NCBI GenBank assembly: GCA_934622035.1
Contig: CAKTVG010000002.1
Location: 96,428 to 160,427 of the forward strand
Origin: an uncultured Oscillospiraceae bacterium
GTDB lineage: Bacteria > Bacillota > Clostridia > Oscillospirales > Oscillospiraceae
Length of the DNA: 64,000 nt
Direction of reading: 5' to 3'
Shown here: in pieces, positions 17,693-26,038 of the stretch
How positions within the stretch are numbered: the stretch's first letter is position 1
Layout: each line of letters starts with the position of its first letter
The notes under the pieces: generated by a model
Told to the model about the DNA's origin: nothing
What the model saw: the letters and a program-made list of their open reading frames with translations, nothing else
Databases searched by the model: none
Translations under genes and position numbers: made by a program

Positions 17693-18407
17693 AGACGAGG
17701 AAATGATTCGCAAGGGCATCGTCCTGACAATAGACTGGGCGGCGCTGGACTGCGTCGTGGTCGGTGAGGCGGCCAACGGCGAGGAGGCGCTGGAGGCGGC
17801 CGCGCGCTACGCGCCGTCTCTCATCATCACCGATCTGAAAATGCCGAAGATGGACGGCATAGAAATGCTGCGGCAGCTGCGTGAGCGGGGCTGTCAGGCC
17901 CCGGCCATCATTTTGACGGCATATGACAGCTTTGAATACGCGCGCAGCGCAATGCGCCTTGGCGCAGTGGATTTTCTGCTCAAGCCCTTCCACGACGGCG
18001 AGCTGGAGGAATCCGTGCTTGCACTCAAGCGAAAGCTCGAAGAGAACCGCGTCCACGAGGTAGAGCTGCCGAAACGCGGAGGTCAGAGCCGCTATGTGCT
18101 GTCCGCAATGGACTTTATTGCGGAAAACTATCCGAATCCGAACCTGACCGTCGGCATAATTGCCGGGCAGCTTGGTCTGAGCGAAGGTCACTTGAGCCAC
18201 CTGTTCAAAAAGGAAACGGATTCCACGTTACTATCGTATCTGACGCGCTATCGCATCCATAAATCCATGGAGCTGCTGCGCGACTGCCGCCACAAGGTCT
18301 ACGAGGTTGCAGAGCAGGTCGGCTACCGCGACGTCGCCTATTTTTCGGCGATTTTCAAAAAGGCGACGGGCATCAGCCCGTCCGAATATCAGGACAGCGT
18401 AAGCTGA
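17670..18407 (+). CDS. AraC-type response regulator, YesN-like
   Basis: 245 residues: receiver domain with VVEDEEMIRKG, phosphoacceptor D55 in ITDLKMPKMDG, T in LTAYDSFEYA and K in LLKPFHDGE, then an AraC double HTH (TVGIIAGQLGLSEGHLSHLFKK, TRYRIHKSMELL, GYRDVAYFSAIFKKATGISPSEY). Start at 17670 follows GGGAGGAAA. The divergent importer operon (14749 to 9355) is the natural target (inference). Confidence 0.93.
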   Translation: MLKVLVVEDEEMIRKGIVLTIDWAALDCVVVGEAANGEEALEAAARYAPSLIITDLKMPKMDGIEMLRQLRERGCQAPAIILTAYDSFEYARSAMRLGAVDFLLKPFHDGELEESVLALKRKLEENRVHEVELPKRGGQSRYVLSAMDFIAENYPNPNLTVGIIAGQLGLSEGHLSHLFKKETDSTLLSYLTRYRIHKSMELLRDCRHKVYEVAEQVGYRDVAYFSAIFKKATGISPSEYQDSVS

Positions 18408-18417
18408 GGAGGCCCCC

Positions 18418-19170
18418 ATGATTCGATTGATTGCCTGTGATATTGACGGGACGCTGCTGCCGGAGGGCGAGCTTGCGATTGCGCCCGTGGTTTTTGACGA
18501 GATTCTGCGCTTGAAGGCGAAGGGCATTCGCTTCTGCCCGACGAGCGGACGCCGTCTGGAGAGCCTGCGGCGGCTGTTTGCGCCCGTGGCGGACGAGCTG
18601 TACTATGTCTGCGAAAACGGCTCGACCGTTTACGCGCCGGACGGCACGCTCTTGGGCAAGACCGTAATGGCGCGTGAGACGGCGATGGAGCTGGCGCACC
18701 GCATTTTGTCCCACCCTGACAGCGAGGTGATGATCTCCGGCGTCGAGTCCTGCTACCTCTGCCCCAAGGATGAGAAAATTCTGCCCATCATTGCGCTGGT
18801 CGGCAACACCACGCGCGTCGTTCCGACGCCGGAGGACGTGCCGGAGGAAATTCTGAAGGTTTCCGGCTACTGCTACACGAGCGCGCAGGCGCTGATGCCG
18901 GCGCTGACCGGCTCTCCCCTGCCGCCGACCATCGCGGGCGGGCACTGGGTGGACTTCACCCTTGCCGGGAAGGACACCGGTCTGCGCCAGCTTGGCCGGG
19001 CGCTGGGCATCCGGGCGGAGGAAATCCTGGCCATCGGCGATAATTTCAACGACACCGCAATGCTGGACTATGCCGGCTCGCCCTGGCTGATGGCCTCGGC
19101 TGCGCCGGAGCTGCTCGCGCGTTACCCGCAGCATTGCCGCCGCGCCGAGGACGTTTTGAGGACATTATAA
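18418..19170 (+). CDS. HAD-superfamily phosphatase, Cof type
   Basis: 250 residues. Motif I is ACDIDGTLL, motif II lies in FCPTSGRRLESL, and motif IV is AIGDNFNDTAML; the C2 cap typical of Cof/YidA-type sugar- or cofactor-phosphate phosphatases lies between. It starts 11 bp after the response regulator with GAGGAGG, so it is the last gene of the sensory operon, though a role in the pathway is unproven. Confidence 0.9.
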   Translation: MIRLIACDIDGTLLPEGELAIAPVVFDEILRLKAKGIRFCPTSGRRLESLRRLFAPVADELYYVCENGSTVYAPDGTLLGKTVMARETAMELAHRILSHPDSEVMISGVESCYLCPKDEKILPIIALVGNTTRVVPTPEDVPEEILKVSGYCYTSAQALMPALTGSPLPPTIAGGHWVDFTLAGKDTGLRQLGRALGIRAEEILAIGDNFNDTAMLDYAGSPWLMASAAPELLARYPQHCRRAEDVLRTL

Positions 19171-19229
19171 AATAAGAATCCACCCGTTCCGCAGGAAGCC
19201 CCGGCAAATTTTGCGTGCACAACCGGATT

Positions 19230-19290
19230 TTTCCGCAGGGGAAATTGCGGCTGCCTGCACCGGGCGAGGCAGAGCCACGCCCCCACGGCC
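19230..19290. repeat. Dispersed intergenic repeat, copy A
   Basis: The 213-bp gap between the phosphatase gene and the exporter gene holds a G/C-rich module ending GGGCGAGGCAGAGCCACG plus CCCCCACGG (19262-19288). About 40 nt preceding and including it (CTGCCTGCACCGG...) match copy D at 45620-45660. Confidence 0.6.
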
Positions 19291-19345
19291 TGTTCTGATC
19301 TTTGAGCCATGTCCTACGTTATGCTTTGACAATGAAAAACCGCAT

Positions 19346-19379
19346 AAAAAAAGCTGCCTCAGCCGAGGCAGCTTTTTGA
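19346..19379 (-). terminator. Bidirectional terminator between phosphatase and exporter operons
   Basis: A perfect 13-bp stem AAAAAGCTGCCTC / GAGGCAGCTTTTT (19348-19360, 19365-19377) with loop AGCC and A/T runs on both sides; it can stop transcription from either strand. Confidence 0.9.
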
Positions 19380-19383
19380 CTTA

Positions 19384-20982
19384 TTACATAGATGCGAATT
19401 TCTCCGCGCCGCGGCGGCGCAGCCAGCCGAGCATCAGCGCCGACAGGCCGAGCATCACTGCGCAGGCAATGCCGAGATAGGCGGCGCAGCCCAGATGCCA
19501 GCCAAGCAGCAGATATCCGCCGCCCAGCACAATGGCGAAGAACCATGCGCCGAAGAGCGCCAGCGTTACGCTCATGCTCTGCTTGATGGGCGTAATCTCG
19601 TTCGTCCAGGCAGGATTGGCCCACTTCGTGCCGACGGTGAGGTCAAACAGCGCCATCATCAGCACGAACACCAGAGCCGCTGCCGCCATCAGGAGGCGCT
19701 CCGGCAGGCTGCCGGGCAGGACGATCATCGCGCAGACCGCGCAGAAGGCTGTGGGGATCGCGGTCAGCAGCAGCTGCACCGACAGCTTTGCGCGCAGAAC
19801 CTGCCAGGGCCGCACGGGCAGCGATTGCAGCAGCCATGCGCTGCGCCCCTCCAGAGAAACCGAGGGCGCGGCCATGTCGTTCATGGAGGCCAGCAGGCAG
19901 ATCGCCGTGCAGAACAGCACCGGCACGCTGCCGGGCCATGTCTCGAAGATTTCGCTCACCGTTTCCGCAAGCGAGGAGCCCATCACCAGGAGCAAAATAC
20001 CGCCCGCCGGAAGGAAAAGCAGGCCGAAGCCGCAATTGAGCATGTAGTTCGGGCTGGCCGTGAAGCGGCGCAGCTCCTTGCGCAGCAGGGCGGAGGAAAC
20101 GCTGCTCACGCGCGCGGCCTTTTCGCGGTAGACTGTCCGGGCCGTCCGTCCGGTCGCCGTGGCGATGCGCAGGAAGCTGCGCGAAAGCAGCAGGCACAGA
20201 AGCGCAAACAGGCCGAGAATCACCGCCGAAACGATCCCCATCGCCAGCCAGTCGCCCTCGCCCACCCTGCCGAGCAGGTAGAGAGGATAGGCCTTGCCGC
20301 GGATGGCGCTGCCGTAGGCCGCAGCATTCGCAATGATTTGCTGAAGCCAGGTCTGCGCCTTGAAATAGACGAAATAGTACGCGCCGAAGAAAACAATGGA
20401 AATGAAAACCGTAATAAAGCTGCGGTTTTTGAGCTTCAGGCTGATTTTCGCCACAACCCAGCCCAATAGGCAGGAGAGGAACATCACGAAGATGGAGATC
20501 AGCAGCATCAGAAGAATGCAGCCGATCACCGCCGCCGCATGCAGCTCCACCGTGAAAAAGTAGACCAGCGTCATCGGCAGCATAACCATGCCGGAGAACA
20601 GCAGTCCCATCAGATACACGCCCAGCAGGCGGGAAATCAGGATATACCGCACCGGAATGGGCATGGACAGCAGAAGGTCGTTGTCCTTCGCCAGATACAG
20701 GCCGGAATAGGTGTTGAACACGCTGCCAAACACGCCCAGCGCAATGGCGATCAGGCTGCAAATGGTGAAATACAGCCAGCCCATGCCCGCCTGCACCAGC
20801 GGCTCGCAAAGGCCCACCGCCATGAGCGTAAACATTCCGCCGAGCACGCCCACGACCAACAGCGCATACAGGCCGATGAGCAGGGCGGAGCTTGCCTTTG
20901 AACGGGCTTTCCCCTTTTTCTGATCGTAGAAAAAGCTGCGATTGATCTCAAAGAGCTGCTTTTTCAGAAGTGTTTTCAGCAT
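19384..20982 (-). CDS. ABC exporter membrane protein, 12-TM ABC-2 type
   Basis: 532 residues with about twelve membrane helices. A soluble N-terminal segment (FFYDQKKGKARSK), the SGLYLAKDNDLLLSMPIP element and a repeat of it (EGRSAWLLQSLPVRPWQVL) mark the two halves of large ABC-2-like exporters such as the putative bacteriocin or peptide exporters of Firmicutes. Its start overlaps the ATPase gene by 7 bp. Cargo unknown. Confidence 0.88.
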   Translation of the reverse strand: MLKTLLKKQLFEINRSFFYDQKKGKARSKASSALLIGLYALLVVGVLGGMFTLMAVGLCEPLVQAGMGWLYFTICSLIAIALGVFGSVFNTYSGLYLAKDNDLLLSMPIPVRYILISRLLGVYLMGLLFSGMVMLPMTLVYFFTVELHAAAVIGCILLMLLISIFVMFLSCLLGWVVAKISLKLKNRSFITVFISIVFFGAYYFVYFKAQTWLQQIIANAAAYGSAIRGKAYPLYLLGRVGEGDWLAMGIVSAVILGLFALLCLLLSRSFLRIATATGRTARTVYREKAARVSSVSSALLRKELRRFTASPNYMLNCGFGLLFLPAGGILLLVMGSSLAETVSEIFETWPGSVPVLFCTAICLLASMNDMAAPSVSLEGRSAWLLQSLPVRPWQVLRAKLSVQLLLTAIPTAFCAVCAMIVLPGSLPERLLMAAAALVFVLMMALFDLTVGTKWANPAWTNEITPIKQSMSVTLALFGAWFFAIVLGGGYLLLGWHLGCAAYLGIACAVMLGLSALMLGWLRRRGAEKFASM

Positions 20983-21689
20983 TGCTCGCCCTCCAGCTCA
21001 AGGAAGACCTCCTCGAGGGAGTCGTCGCCCTTGACCTCCTCCATGGTGCCGGAGCGGATGAGGCGGCCGCCCTTGATGATGGCGACCTTGTCGCAGAGCT
21101 TTTCCGCGACCTCAAGCACGTGCGTCGAGAAGAAGATTGCGCCGCCGGCGTCACAGACCTCGCGCATCATGCCCTTGAGCAGATGCGCAGCCTTGGGATC
21201 CAGGCCGACGAAGGGTTCGTCCATGAGAATGAGCTTCGGCTCGTGCAGCCAGGCGGAAATGATGGCCAGCTTCTGCTTCATGCCGTGGGAGTAAGCGGAG
21301 ATGGGCTGCGCCAGATCGTCCGTCAGCTCGAAGAGCGCGGCATACCGGGCGATGCGCTCCTGCCGCGCGGCAGCGGAGACGCCGAAGACGTCCGCAATAA
21401 AATTCAGGTACTGGATGCCCGTCATAAAATCGTACAGGTCGGGGTTATCAGGGATGTAGGCAAGCATGCGCTTGCAGGCCAGCGGGTCGCGGCGGAGGCT
21501 CTTGCCGCCGATGGCGATTTCGCCGGCATCAAACTGCAAAATGCCCGCCACGGAGCGCAGCGTTGTGGTTTTGCCCGCGCCGTTGTGGCCGATAAAGCCG
21601 CAAATCTCCCCCGGCGCGATGTGCAGGGACAGATCGTCCACCGCCTTTTTCTCGCCGTAGGTTTTGGTCAGGCGTTGAATGTTCAGCAT
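20976..21689 (-). CDS. ABC exporter ATP-binding protein (CcmA/NatA type)
   Basis: 237 residues: Walker A GHNGAGKTTT, Q-loop YIPDNPDLYDFMTG, signature YSHGMKQKL (variant of LSGGQ), Walker B LILMDEPFVGLD, H-loop FFSTHVLEVAE. Start ATG with AAAGGA upstream. It pairs with the permease whose gene it overlaps. Confidence 0.92.
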   Translation of the reverse strand: MLNIQRLTKTYGEKKAVDDLSLHIAPGEICGFIGHNGAGKTTTLRSVAGILQFDAGEIAIGGKSLRRDPLACKRMLAYIPDNPDLYDFMTGIQYLNFIADVFGVSAAARQERIARYAALFELTDDLAQPISAYSHGMKQKLAIISAWLHEPKLILMDEPFVGLDPKAAHLLKGMMREVCDAGGAIFFSTHVLEVAEKLCDKVAIIKGGRLIRSGTMEEVKGDDSLEEVFLELEGEQC

Positions 21690-21701
21690 AATAACGTCCT
21701 T

Positions 21702-22115
21702 TCAGATAAAATAGGAAAGCAATAGATTAGAAAGCAGCAGCAGGTGCAGCACGATATGATACAGGTCGGGGACGACCCGCGTTTCGCTCGCGGGCAGCAG
21801 GTGGATGGTTTCCCGGAAGCACTGATTGTAGCCGCGCAGCTTCTTTTCCGAGGCGCCGAAGATCGTATAGTACCAGTGGCAGAAGAACTGCACAACCGCC
21901 CAGAAGGCGAGCACCGCGCGCAGCACCCAAATTCCGGCGGTTGGGAAGGCCAGGTATAGCACAACACCCAGCGTAAAGGCGCAGAACATGCCAAATTCCG
22001 CGCTTTTTACACCCATTCCTTCGACCAGGAGCTTTCCGGCGATGCGGTAGGTCACGATGCAGCCGAAAAACCAGAGAAGCTACACGCCGCACAGAATCAA
22101 AAATGCAATTCTCAT
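21702..22115 (-). pseudogene. Small membrane protein gene interrupted by an in-frame amber codon
   Basis: An ATG at 22115-22113 overlaps the stop of the upstream ABC-2 gene as ATGA, the coupling signature used elsewhere in this operon. Its frame reads MRIAFLILCGV, meets TAG at 22082-22080 (codon 12), then continues open for 125 codons: LLWFFGCIV, a hydrophobic stretch, FCAFTLGVVLYLAFPTAGIW and DLYHIVLHLLLLSNLL. Without the stop it would be a 137-residue protein with three or four membrane helices. A GTG at 22055 could start a 117-residue remnant but has no ribosome site. So this is a nonsense mutant, or a case of readthrough, suppression or sequencing error. Confidence 0.7.
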
Positions 22116-23002
22116 TTTTTATTCCTCACGTTCAGCAGGATGTACACGCCGCCGAACACCGCAACCGCGCCGCAGAGGACGGCATACATTGCCGGTATGC
22201 TCACGCTGCCGCCGAAGAAATAGAGGTTGCAGTCCACGCCGTCGCGAATGCCCCTGACGATCTCCGCCGGAAAGCCGGTAGCCTCCATCTCTCGGAACAC
22301 GCCCGCAAGACAGTGGTTGCGCAGCAGGCTGGTGCCGTAGGTGCCCGGCAGGAAGGAGAGCACCCTTTGCAGCCCGTCGGAAAAGCTGGAGATGGGCATA
22401 TACGCTCCGCAGAGGAAGCCGTAGCCCGCACTGACGACGGTGCCGACCGCTGACGCCTGCCCGTTCGTGGACAGAAAATAATGGATGCAGGAGGAGAGCG
22501 CCACGCCAAAGAGCGTCAGAAGCACCACGTCCAGCGCGATGCACAGGACGTCGGCCGCACGCAGATACCAGCCCATTTTGGCAAGGTAGAGAAAGCCGAG
22601 GCCCATTGCGGCAAAGTTGACGATCAGCGTCACGAGCGTCGAGGCGCAGAAGTAGGCCAGCGCGATGGTCGAGCGCCGCACCGGGCTGACCGTCAGGTCA
22701 TGCAGCGCGCCGGAGACCTTATCCTGCACCATCAGCAGGTTTGAGCAGAAAGCGACCGTCACGCAGCTCACCGCCAGCAGAGAAGAAATCAGCTCTCCGC
22801 CTACCGTTGCGTCGATGAGACTGTCCGCCACGGGGAAGCCTGCCGGGATGGCGGAGGCGAAGCTGTCGCGGTAGATGCCCGCAAGGAAGGTGGCGTAGAG
22901 CACCAGCAAAATCGCCGGTGTGATCAGGGAGGTGAAGAACATCCCCTTATCCTTGAAGAACAGCCGCCGGTCGCGGCGGATCAGATTGGCAAGTCCCGTC
23001 AT
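22112..23002 (-). CDS. ABC-2 type exporter permease
   Basis: 296 residues, six membrane helices, with the ABC-2 core: N-terminal DRRLFFKDKGMFFTSLITPAILL, central VSGALHDLTVSPVRRSTIALAYF, and the GYGFLCGAYMPISSFSDGLQRVLSFLPGTYG-type exit region (given in part). This places it with multidrug or NodJ-like exporters. It is coupled at both ends: start overlaps the ATPase stop (ATGA) and its stop overlaps the broken small membrane gene. Confidence 0.9.
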   Translation of the reverse strand: MTGLANLIRRDRRLFFKDKGMFFTSLITPAILLVLYATFLAGIYRDSFASAIPAGFPVADSLIDATVGGELISSLLAVSCVTVAFCSNLLMVQDKVSGALHDLTVSPVRRSTIALAYFCASTLVTLIVNFAAMGLGFLYLAKMGWYLRAADVLCIALDVVLLTLFGVALSSCIHYFLSTNGQASAVGTVVSAGYGFLCGAYMPISSFSDGLQRVLSFLPGTYGTSLLRNHCLAGVFREMEATGFPAEIVRGIRDGVDCNLYFFGGSVSIPAMYAVLCGAVAVFGGVYILLNVRNKK

Positions 23003-23907
23003 TTCTCCGCACCTCCCGTCAGCTTTTTGCCGGTCACGGCGAGGAAAACATCGTCCATCTTTCCCTTCGTGATTTCGTAATCCGTGAACAACGCCGGATG
23101 CGCCAGAATGAGCCGCGTCGCCGCGGCAGTGTCCGGCACGGCAATGCGCACTGCGCCGCGCAGCCTCTCGCAGGGCAGCCCCAGCTCCGGCAGCTCCTGC
23201 ACGCCGTAAAGCGTGATAAAGTCGCCGGTATAGGCATTTTTCAGCGCCAGCGGTGTGCCCTCCGCGGCAATCGCGCCGCCGTCGAGGATTACGACGTAGT
23301 CGGCGTCCGCCGCCTCCTCCATGTAGTGCGTCGTCAGGAAGACGGTCATGTTCTCGCTGCGGCGCAGCTTCTGCACCACGTCCCAGAGGAGCTTGCGCGT
23401 CTGCGGGTCAAGGCCGGTGGTCGGCTCGTCAAGGATCAGGATCTCCGGCCGGTGCAGCAGGGCGCGGGCGATGTCGATCCGGCGGCGCTGACCCCCGGAG
23501 AGCTTGCCGAGCGTGCGGCCCAGCAGGTTTTCAAAGTCCAGCAGCTTCGCAAGCTCCGCAAGGCGGGTCTGAAAGGCGCCGCCCGTGATGCCGTAGAGCG
23601 CGGCGCGGCTGCGAAGATTGTCGCGCACGGAGAGCGCGCCGTCCAGCACGGAATTCTGGAACACCACGCCCAGGCGGCGGGCGATTGCCGCCATATTGCC
23701 GTCCACGCTCTCGCCGCAGACGCGCACACTGCCGCCGTCCTTGGCCAGCTGGCCGCAGAGGATGGAGATCGTCGTCGATTTTCCCGCGCCGTTGACGCCG
23801 AGAAAGGCGAACAGCTCACCCTGCCGGACGTGGAAGGAGAGGTCGCGCACCGCCTGCACCTCGCCGAAGCGCTTATCCAGGTGCTCAATTTCAATAATAT
23901 GTTCCAT
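22999..23907 (-). CDS. ABC exporter ATP-binding protein (drug-resistance type)
   Basis: About 302 residues: Walker A GVNGAGKSTT, Q-loop VVFQNSVLDGALSV, signature LSGGQRRR, Walker B ILILDEPTTGLDPQT, H-loop LTTHYMEEA, and a C-terminal extension of DrrA-like exporters. An in-frame GTG at 23919 overlaps the TetR stop (GTGA) and is an alternative start adding four residues. It works with the ABC-2 permease that overlaps its 3' end. Confidence 0.92.
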   Translation of the reverse strand: MEHIIEIEHLDKRFGEVQAVRDLSFHVRQGELFAFLGVNGAGKSTTISILCGQLAKDGGSVRVCGESVDGNMAAIARRLGVVFQNSVLDGALSVRDNLRSRAALYGITGGAFQTRLAELAKLLDFENLLGRTLGKLSGGQRRRIDIARALLHRPEILILDEPTTGLDPQTRKLLWDVVQKLRRSENMTVFLTTHYMEEAADADYVVILDGGAIAAEGTPLALKNAYTGDFITLYGVQELPELGLPCERLRGAVRIAVPDTAAATRLILAHPALFTDYEITKGKMDDVFLAVTGKKLTGGAEK

Positions 23908-23915
23908 TGGCAGTC

Positions 23916-24569
23916 TCACTTTCTGAAATCGGGGGACTGGCTGCGCAGCACGGCGCTCTCCGCCGTGGCATCCGGCACCGGCTGGAGGCGGGTCTTGTCG
24001 CTCGCGCTGTGAATGACAAAGATCATGCCTGCGAAAACCTCACCCAGCAGCACAGCAATTTCCTCGTCCGACAGCGTGCACACCTGCGCAGCGCTGATGA
24101 CGCACAGGCCGTAGGTGTATATCCACATCTGGCGGAAGAGGTGTTCGGCCTGGTCGTGGCTGGCGTGATAGTCGCGCATGATGATCTCAATGTCGTTTTC
24201 CTTGCCGAAGGGCATCTCGCTGACCGCGCGGTCGAGGTCGATGCCGTCGCGGCCGTGCTGCTCAAAGAGCAGGCGAAAGAGCATCGGCTCCTCGCGGGCA
24301 AACTTAACCCACTGCATGCCGCGCTTTTTATACGCGGGATAAAATGCCTGTGCAACAGCCATATAATCGTCAAAAATCCGTTTTGCTTCCGCACGGACAG
24401 CGGTCTTCAGATCGTCCATATCCTCAAAAACGGTGAATATCGGAGAAGACGACGCGCCGAGGCGCTTGCCGATCTCGCGGGCGGTCAGGGCGCTCTCTCC
24501 CCTCTCGCGGATGAGCGCAAGGCAGGTGGTGACAATCTCTTCTCTCGTGAATTTGGGTTTCGGCGGCAT
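23916..24569 (-). CDS. TetR-family transcriptional regulator
   Basis: 217 residues with an N-terminal TetR HTH (KFTREEIVTTCLALI, ALTAREIGKRLGASSSPIFTVF) and a ligand domain (PAYKKRGMQWVKFAREEPML, TYGLCVISAAQ). It is the first gene of a minus-strand operon that continues with two ABC exporters. It most likely represses its own promoter, where a palindrome lies at 24590-24613. Start ATG with GGAGGGA upstream. Confidence 0.92.
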   Translation of the reverse strand: MPPKPKFTREEIVTTCLALIRERGESALTAREIGKRLGASSSPIFTVFEDMDDLKTAVRAEAKRIFDDYMAVAQAFYPAYKKRGMQWVKFAREEPMLFRLLFEQHGRDGIDLDRAVSEMPFGKENDIEIIMRDYHASHDQAEHLFRQMWIYTYGLCVISAAQVCTLSDEEIAVLLGEVFAGMIFVIHSASDKTRLQPVPDATAESAVLRSQSPDFRK

Positions 24570-24589
24570 GGGATTCCCTCCGTTTCTTT

Positions 24590-24651
24590 GTTTTATAACA
24601 TAAGTTCTAAAACACGTGCTCCTATTATAGCAGGCTTCTGCCGTTTGTCAA
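24590..24651 (-). promoter_or_regulatory. Consensus promoter and TetR-type operator of the exporter operon
   Basis: On the minus strand: TTGACA (24651-24646), 16-bp spacer, TATAAT (24629-24624), then a palindrome GTTTTAGAAC-ttat-GTTATAAAAC (24613-24590) with one mismatched pair, just after the predicted start. This is an ideal self-repression layout for the TetR gene that follows. Confidence 0.8.
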
Positions 24652-24674
24652 TCATGGAATTGTAAAAAATAGCG

Positions 24675-24860
24675 CGCGCCCGGTGCGGGCAATCACAAAT
24701 CTGCAAATTCCTTCCGCGGGGCGGGAAACCCATCCCCAACGGTATGGTTTGGCGGTACATGCAAAATCTGTCAGCTCCTCCCCCGCGGGCGCAGCAGAGC
24801 CACGCCCCTACGGATGCAGCAGAAATTGGAACCCGTCGTAAGGGCGCTTTGCGCCTGTAT
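24675..24860. repeat. Dispersed intergenic repeat, copy B
   Basis: The 380-bp divergent gap between the TetR and YtrA operons holds G/C-rich modules. The module GCGGGCGCAGCAGAGCCACG followed by CCCCTACGG (24785-24813) matches the cores of copies A, C and D, with CAAATCTGCAAATTCC upstream and a GGGCGCTTTGCGCC hairpin downstream. No gene seen. Confidence 0.55.
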
Positions 24861-24891
24861 AAAAATAATTTCCCTTTCTCAAAAATTTCTC

Positions 24892-24929
24892 TTGACAAAT
24901 CTGTACTTGTGTATTAGTATACTAGTACA
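24892..24929 (+). promoter_or_regulatory. Promoter and palindromic operator of the YtrA-type operon
   Basis: TTGACA (24892-24897), 17 bp, TAGTAT (24915-24920). An imperfect 28-bp palindrome, TGTACTTGTGTAT...ATACTAGTACA (24902-24929), covers the spacer and -10 box. YtrA-family regulators bind such two-fold sites and autoregulate. Confidence 0.75.
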
Positions 24930-24951
24930 TTAATTCACCGGAGGTGAGCAT

Positions 24952-25317
24952 ATGGGCTGGAAGCTGAACACGGATCGGCAGATCTGGATGCAGCTTACGG
25001 AGATTCTGACCCGGCGGGTCGTCTCCGGACAGTATCCGCCCGGCGTGCGCATCCCCTCCGTCCGCGATCTTGCGGCGGAGGCGGGAGTCAACCCGAATAC
25101 CATGCAGCGCGCGCTGGTCATTATGGAGGACGAGGGGCTCTTGACCTCTCAGCGCAACACAGGCCGTTATGTCACGCAGGACACCGACCTGATCGCGGCG
25201 ACGCGCGGCCGTCTCGCGCAGGAGGAGCTGTCGCTCTTCTGCGAAAAAATGAAGCAGCTCGGGTATTCCGAGCCGGAAATCTCACAATTATTGCAAAGGG
25301 GGAACCAAAATGAATGA
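24952..25317 (+). CDS. GntR-family regulator, YtrA subfamily
   Basis: 121 residues, the short YtrA form: winged helix only (QIWMQLTEILTRRVVSGQY, IPSVRDLAAEAGVNPNTMQRAL, TSQRNTGRYV) with a short C-terminal dimerisation helix. Start ATG with GGAGGTGA upstream. It overlaps the following ABC ATPase gene by 8 bp; YtrA regulators typically control the linked ABC exporter in response to envelope stress. Confidence 0.93.
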   Translation: MGWKLNTDRQIWMQLTEILTRRVVSGQYPPGVRIPSVRDLAAEAGVNPNTMQRALVIMEDEGLLTSQRNTGRYVTQDTDLIAATRGRLAQEELSLFCEKMKQLGYSEPEISQLLQRGNQNE

Positions 25318-26038
25318 TCTTGTTGTTTGCAGCGGTCTGACCAAATGCTTCGGCACGCTGACCGCGCTGGACAACGTCGACCTGCATCTGCCGTCCGGAA
25401 AGATCATCGGCCTGCTTGGCCCGAACGGCTCCGGCAAGACGACACTGATTAAGATTCTGACCGGCCTGCTGCGGCCGACGTCCGGCTCCGTTTCCATCGG
25501 CGGCTATCCCGTCGGTCCGGAAAGCAAGGCCATCGTCAGCTATCTGCCGGATAAGATGTTCTATGCCAATTGGATGAAAACCGAGAACCTGATCGACCTG
25601 TTCGCGGATTTCTATGCCGATTTCCGCCGCGAGCGCGCCGAGGCCATGTGCGCCGCGCTGAGCATCGGCATGAAGGCGCCCATCAAGAGCATGTCCAAGG
25701 GCACGCAGGAAAAGCTCCAGCTCATTCTGATCATGAGCCGTGACGCGAAGCTCTATCTGCTCGATGAGCCCATCGCGGGCGTCGATCCCGCGGCGCGGGA
25801 TTTCATCCTGCAAACCATTCTGACAAATTACTCGCCGGAGAGCACCATTCTCCTGTCCACGCACCTGATCGCGGACATCGAGCCGGTGCTCGACGAGGCA
25901 ATTTTCCTGCGCGGCGGCCGCGTCGTCCGGCACGACTCCGTCGACCACATCCGCGAGGTGGAGGGCAAGTCCGTCGACGAGGTCTTCCGCGAAATCTTCC
26001 GCACCATTCCCTATGGAGGTATGTGGCATGCTGAATAA
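25310..26038 (+). CDS. ABC exporter ATP-binding protein (YtrB-like)
   Basis: 242 residues: Walker A GPNGSGKTT, Q-loop SYLPDKMFYANWM, variant signature MSKGTQEKL, Walker B LYLLDEPIAGVD, H-loop LSTHLIADIE. It overlaps the regulator gene and, at its 3' end, the membrane-protein gene by 11 bp. Confidence 0.92.
   Translation: MNDLVVCSGLTKCFGTLTALDNVDLHLPSGKIIGLLGPNGSGKTTLIKILTGLLRPTSGSVSIGGYPVGPESKAIVSYLPDKMFYANWMKTENLIDLFADFYADFRRERAEAMCAALSIGMKAPIKSMSKGTQEKLQLILIMSRDAKLYLLDEPIAGVDPAARDFILQTILTNYSPESTILLSTHLIADIEPVLDEAIFLRGGRVVRHDSVDHIREVEGKSVDEVFREIFRTIPYGGMWHAE

Noticed and set aside
19384..24569. Bacteriocin biosynthesis locus around the two ABC exporters
   Set aside because: No precursor peptide, peptidase domain or modification enzyme is visible; a TetR-controlled efflux locus explains the genes.
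24675..24860. tRNA or small RNA gene in the TetR/YtrA intergenic region
   Set aside because: No cloverleaf or TTCGA/TTCAA arm with matching acceptor stem; the content matches the dispersed repeat modules instead.
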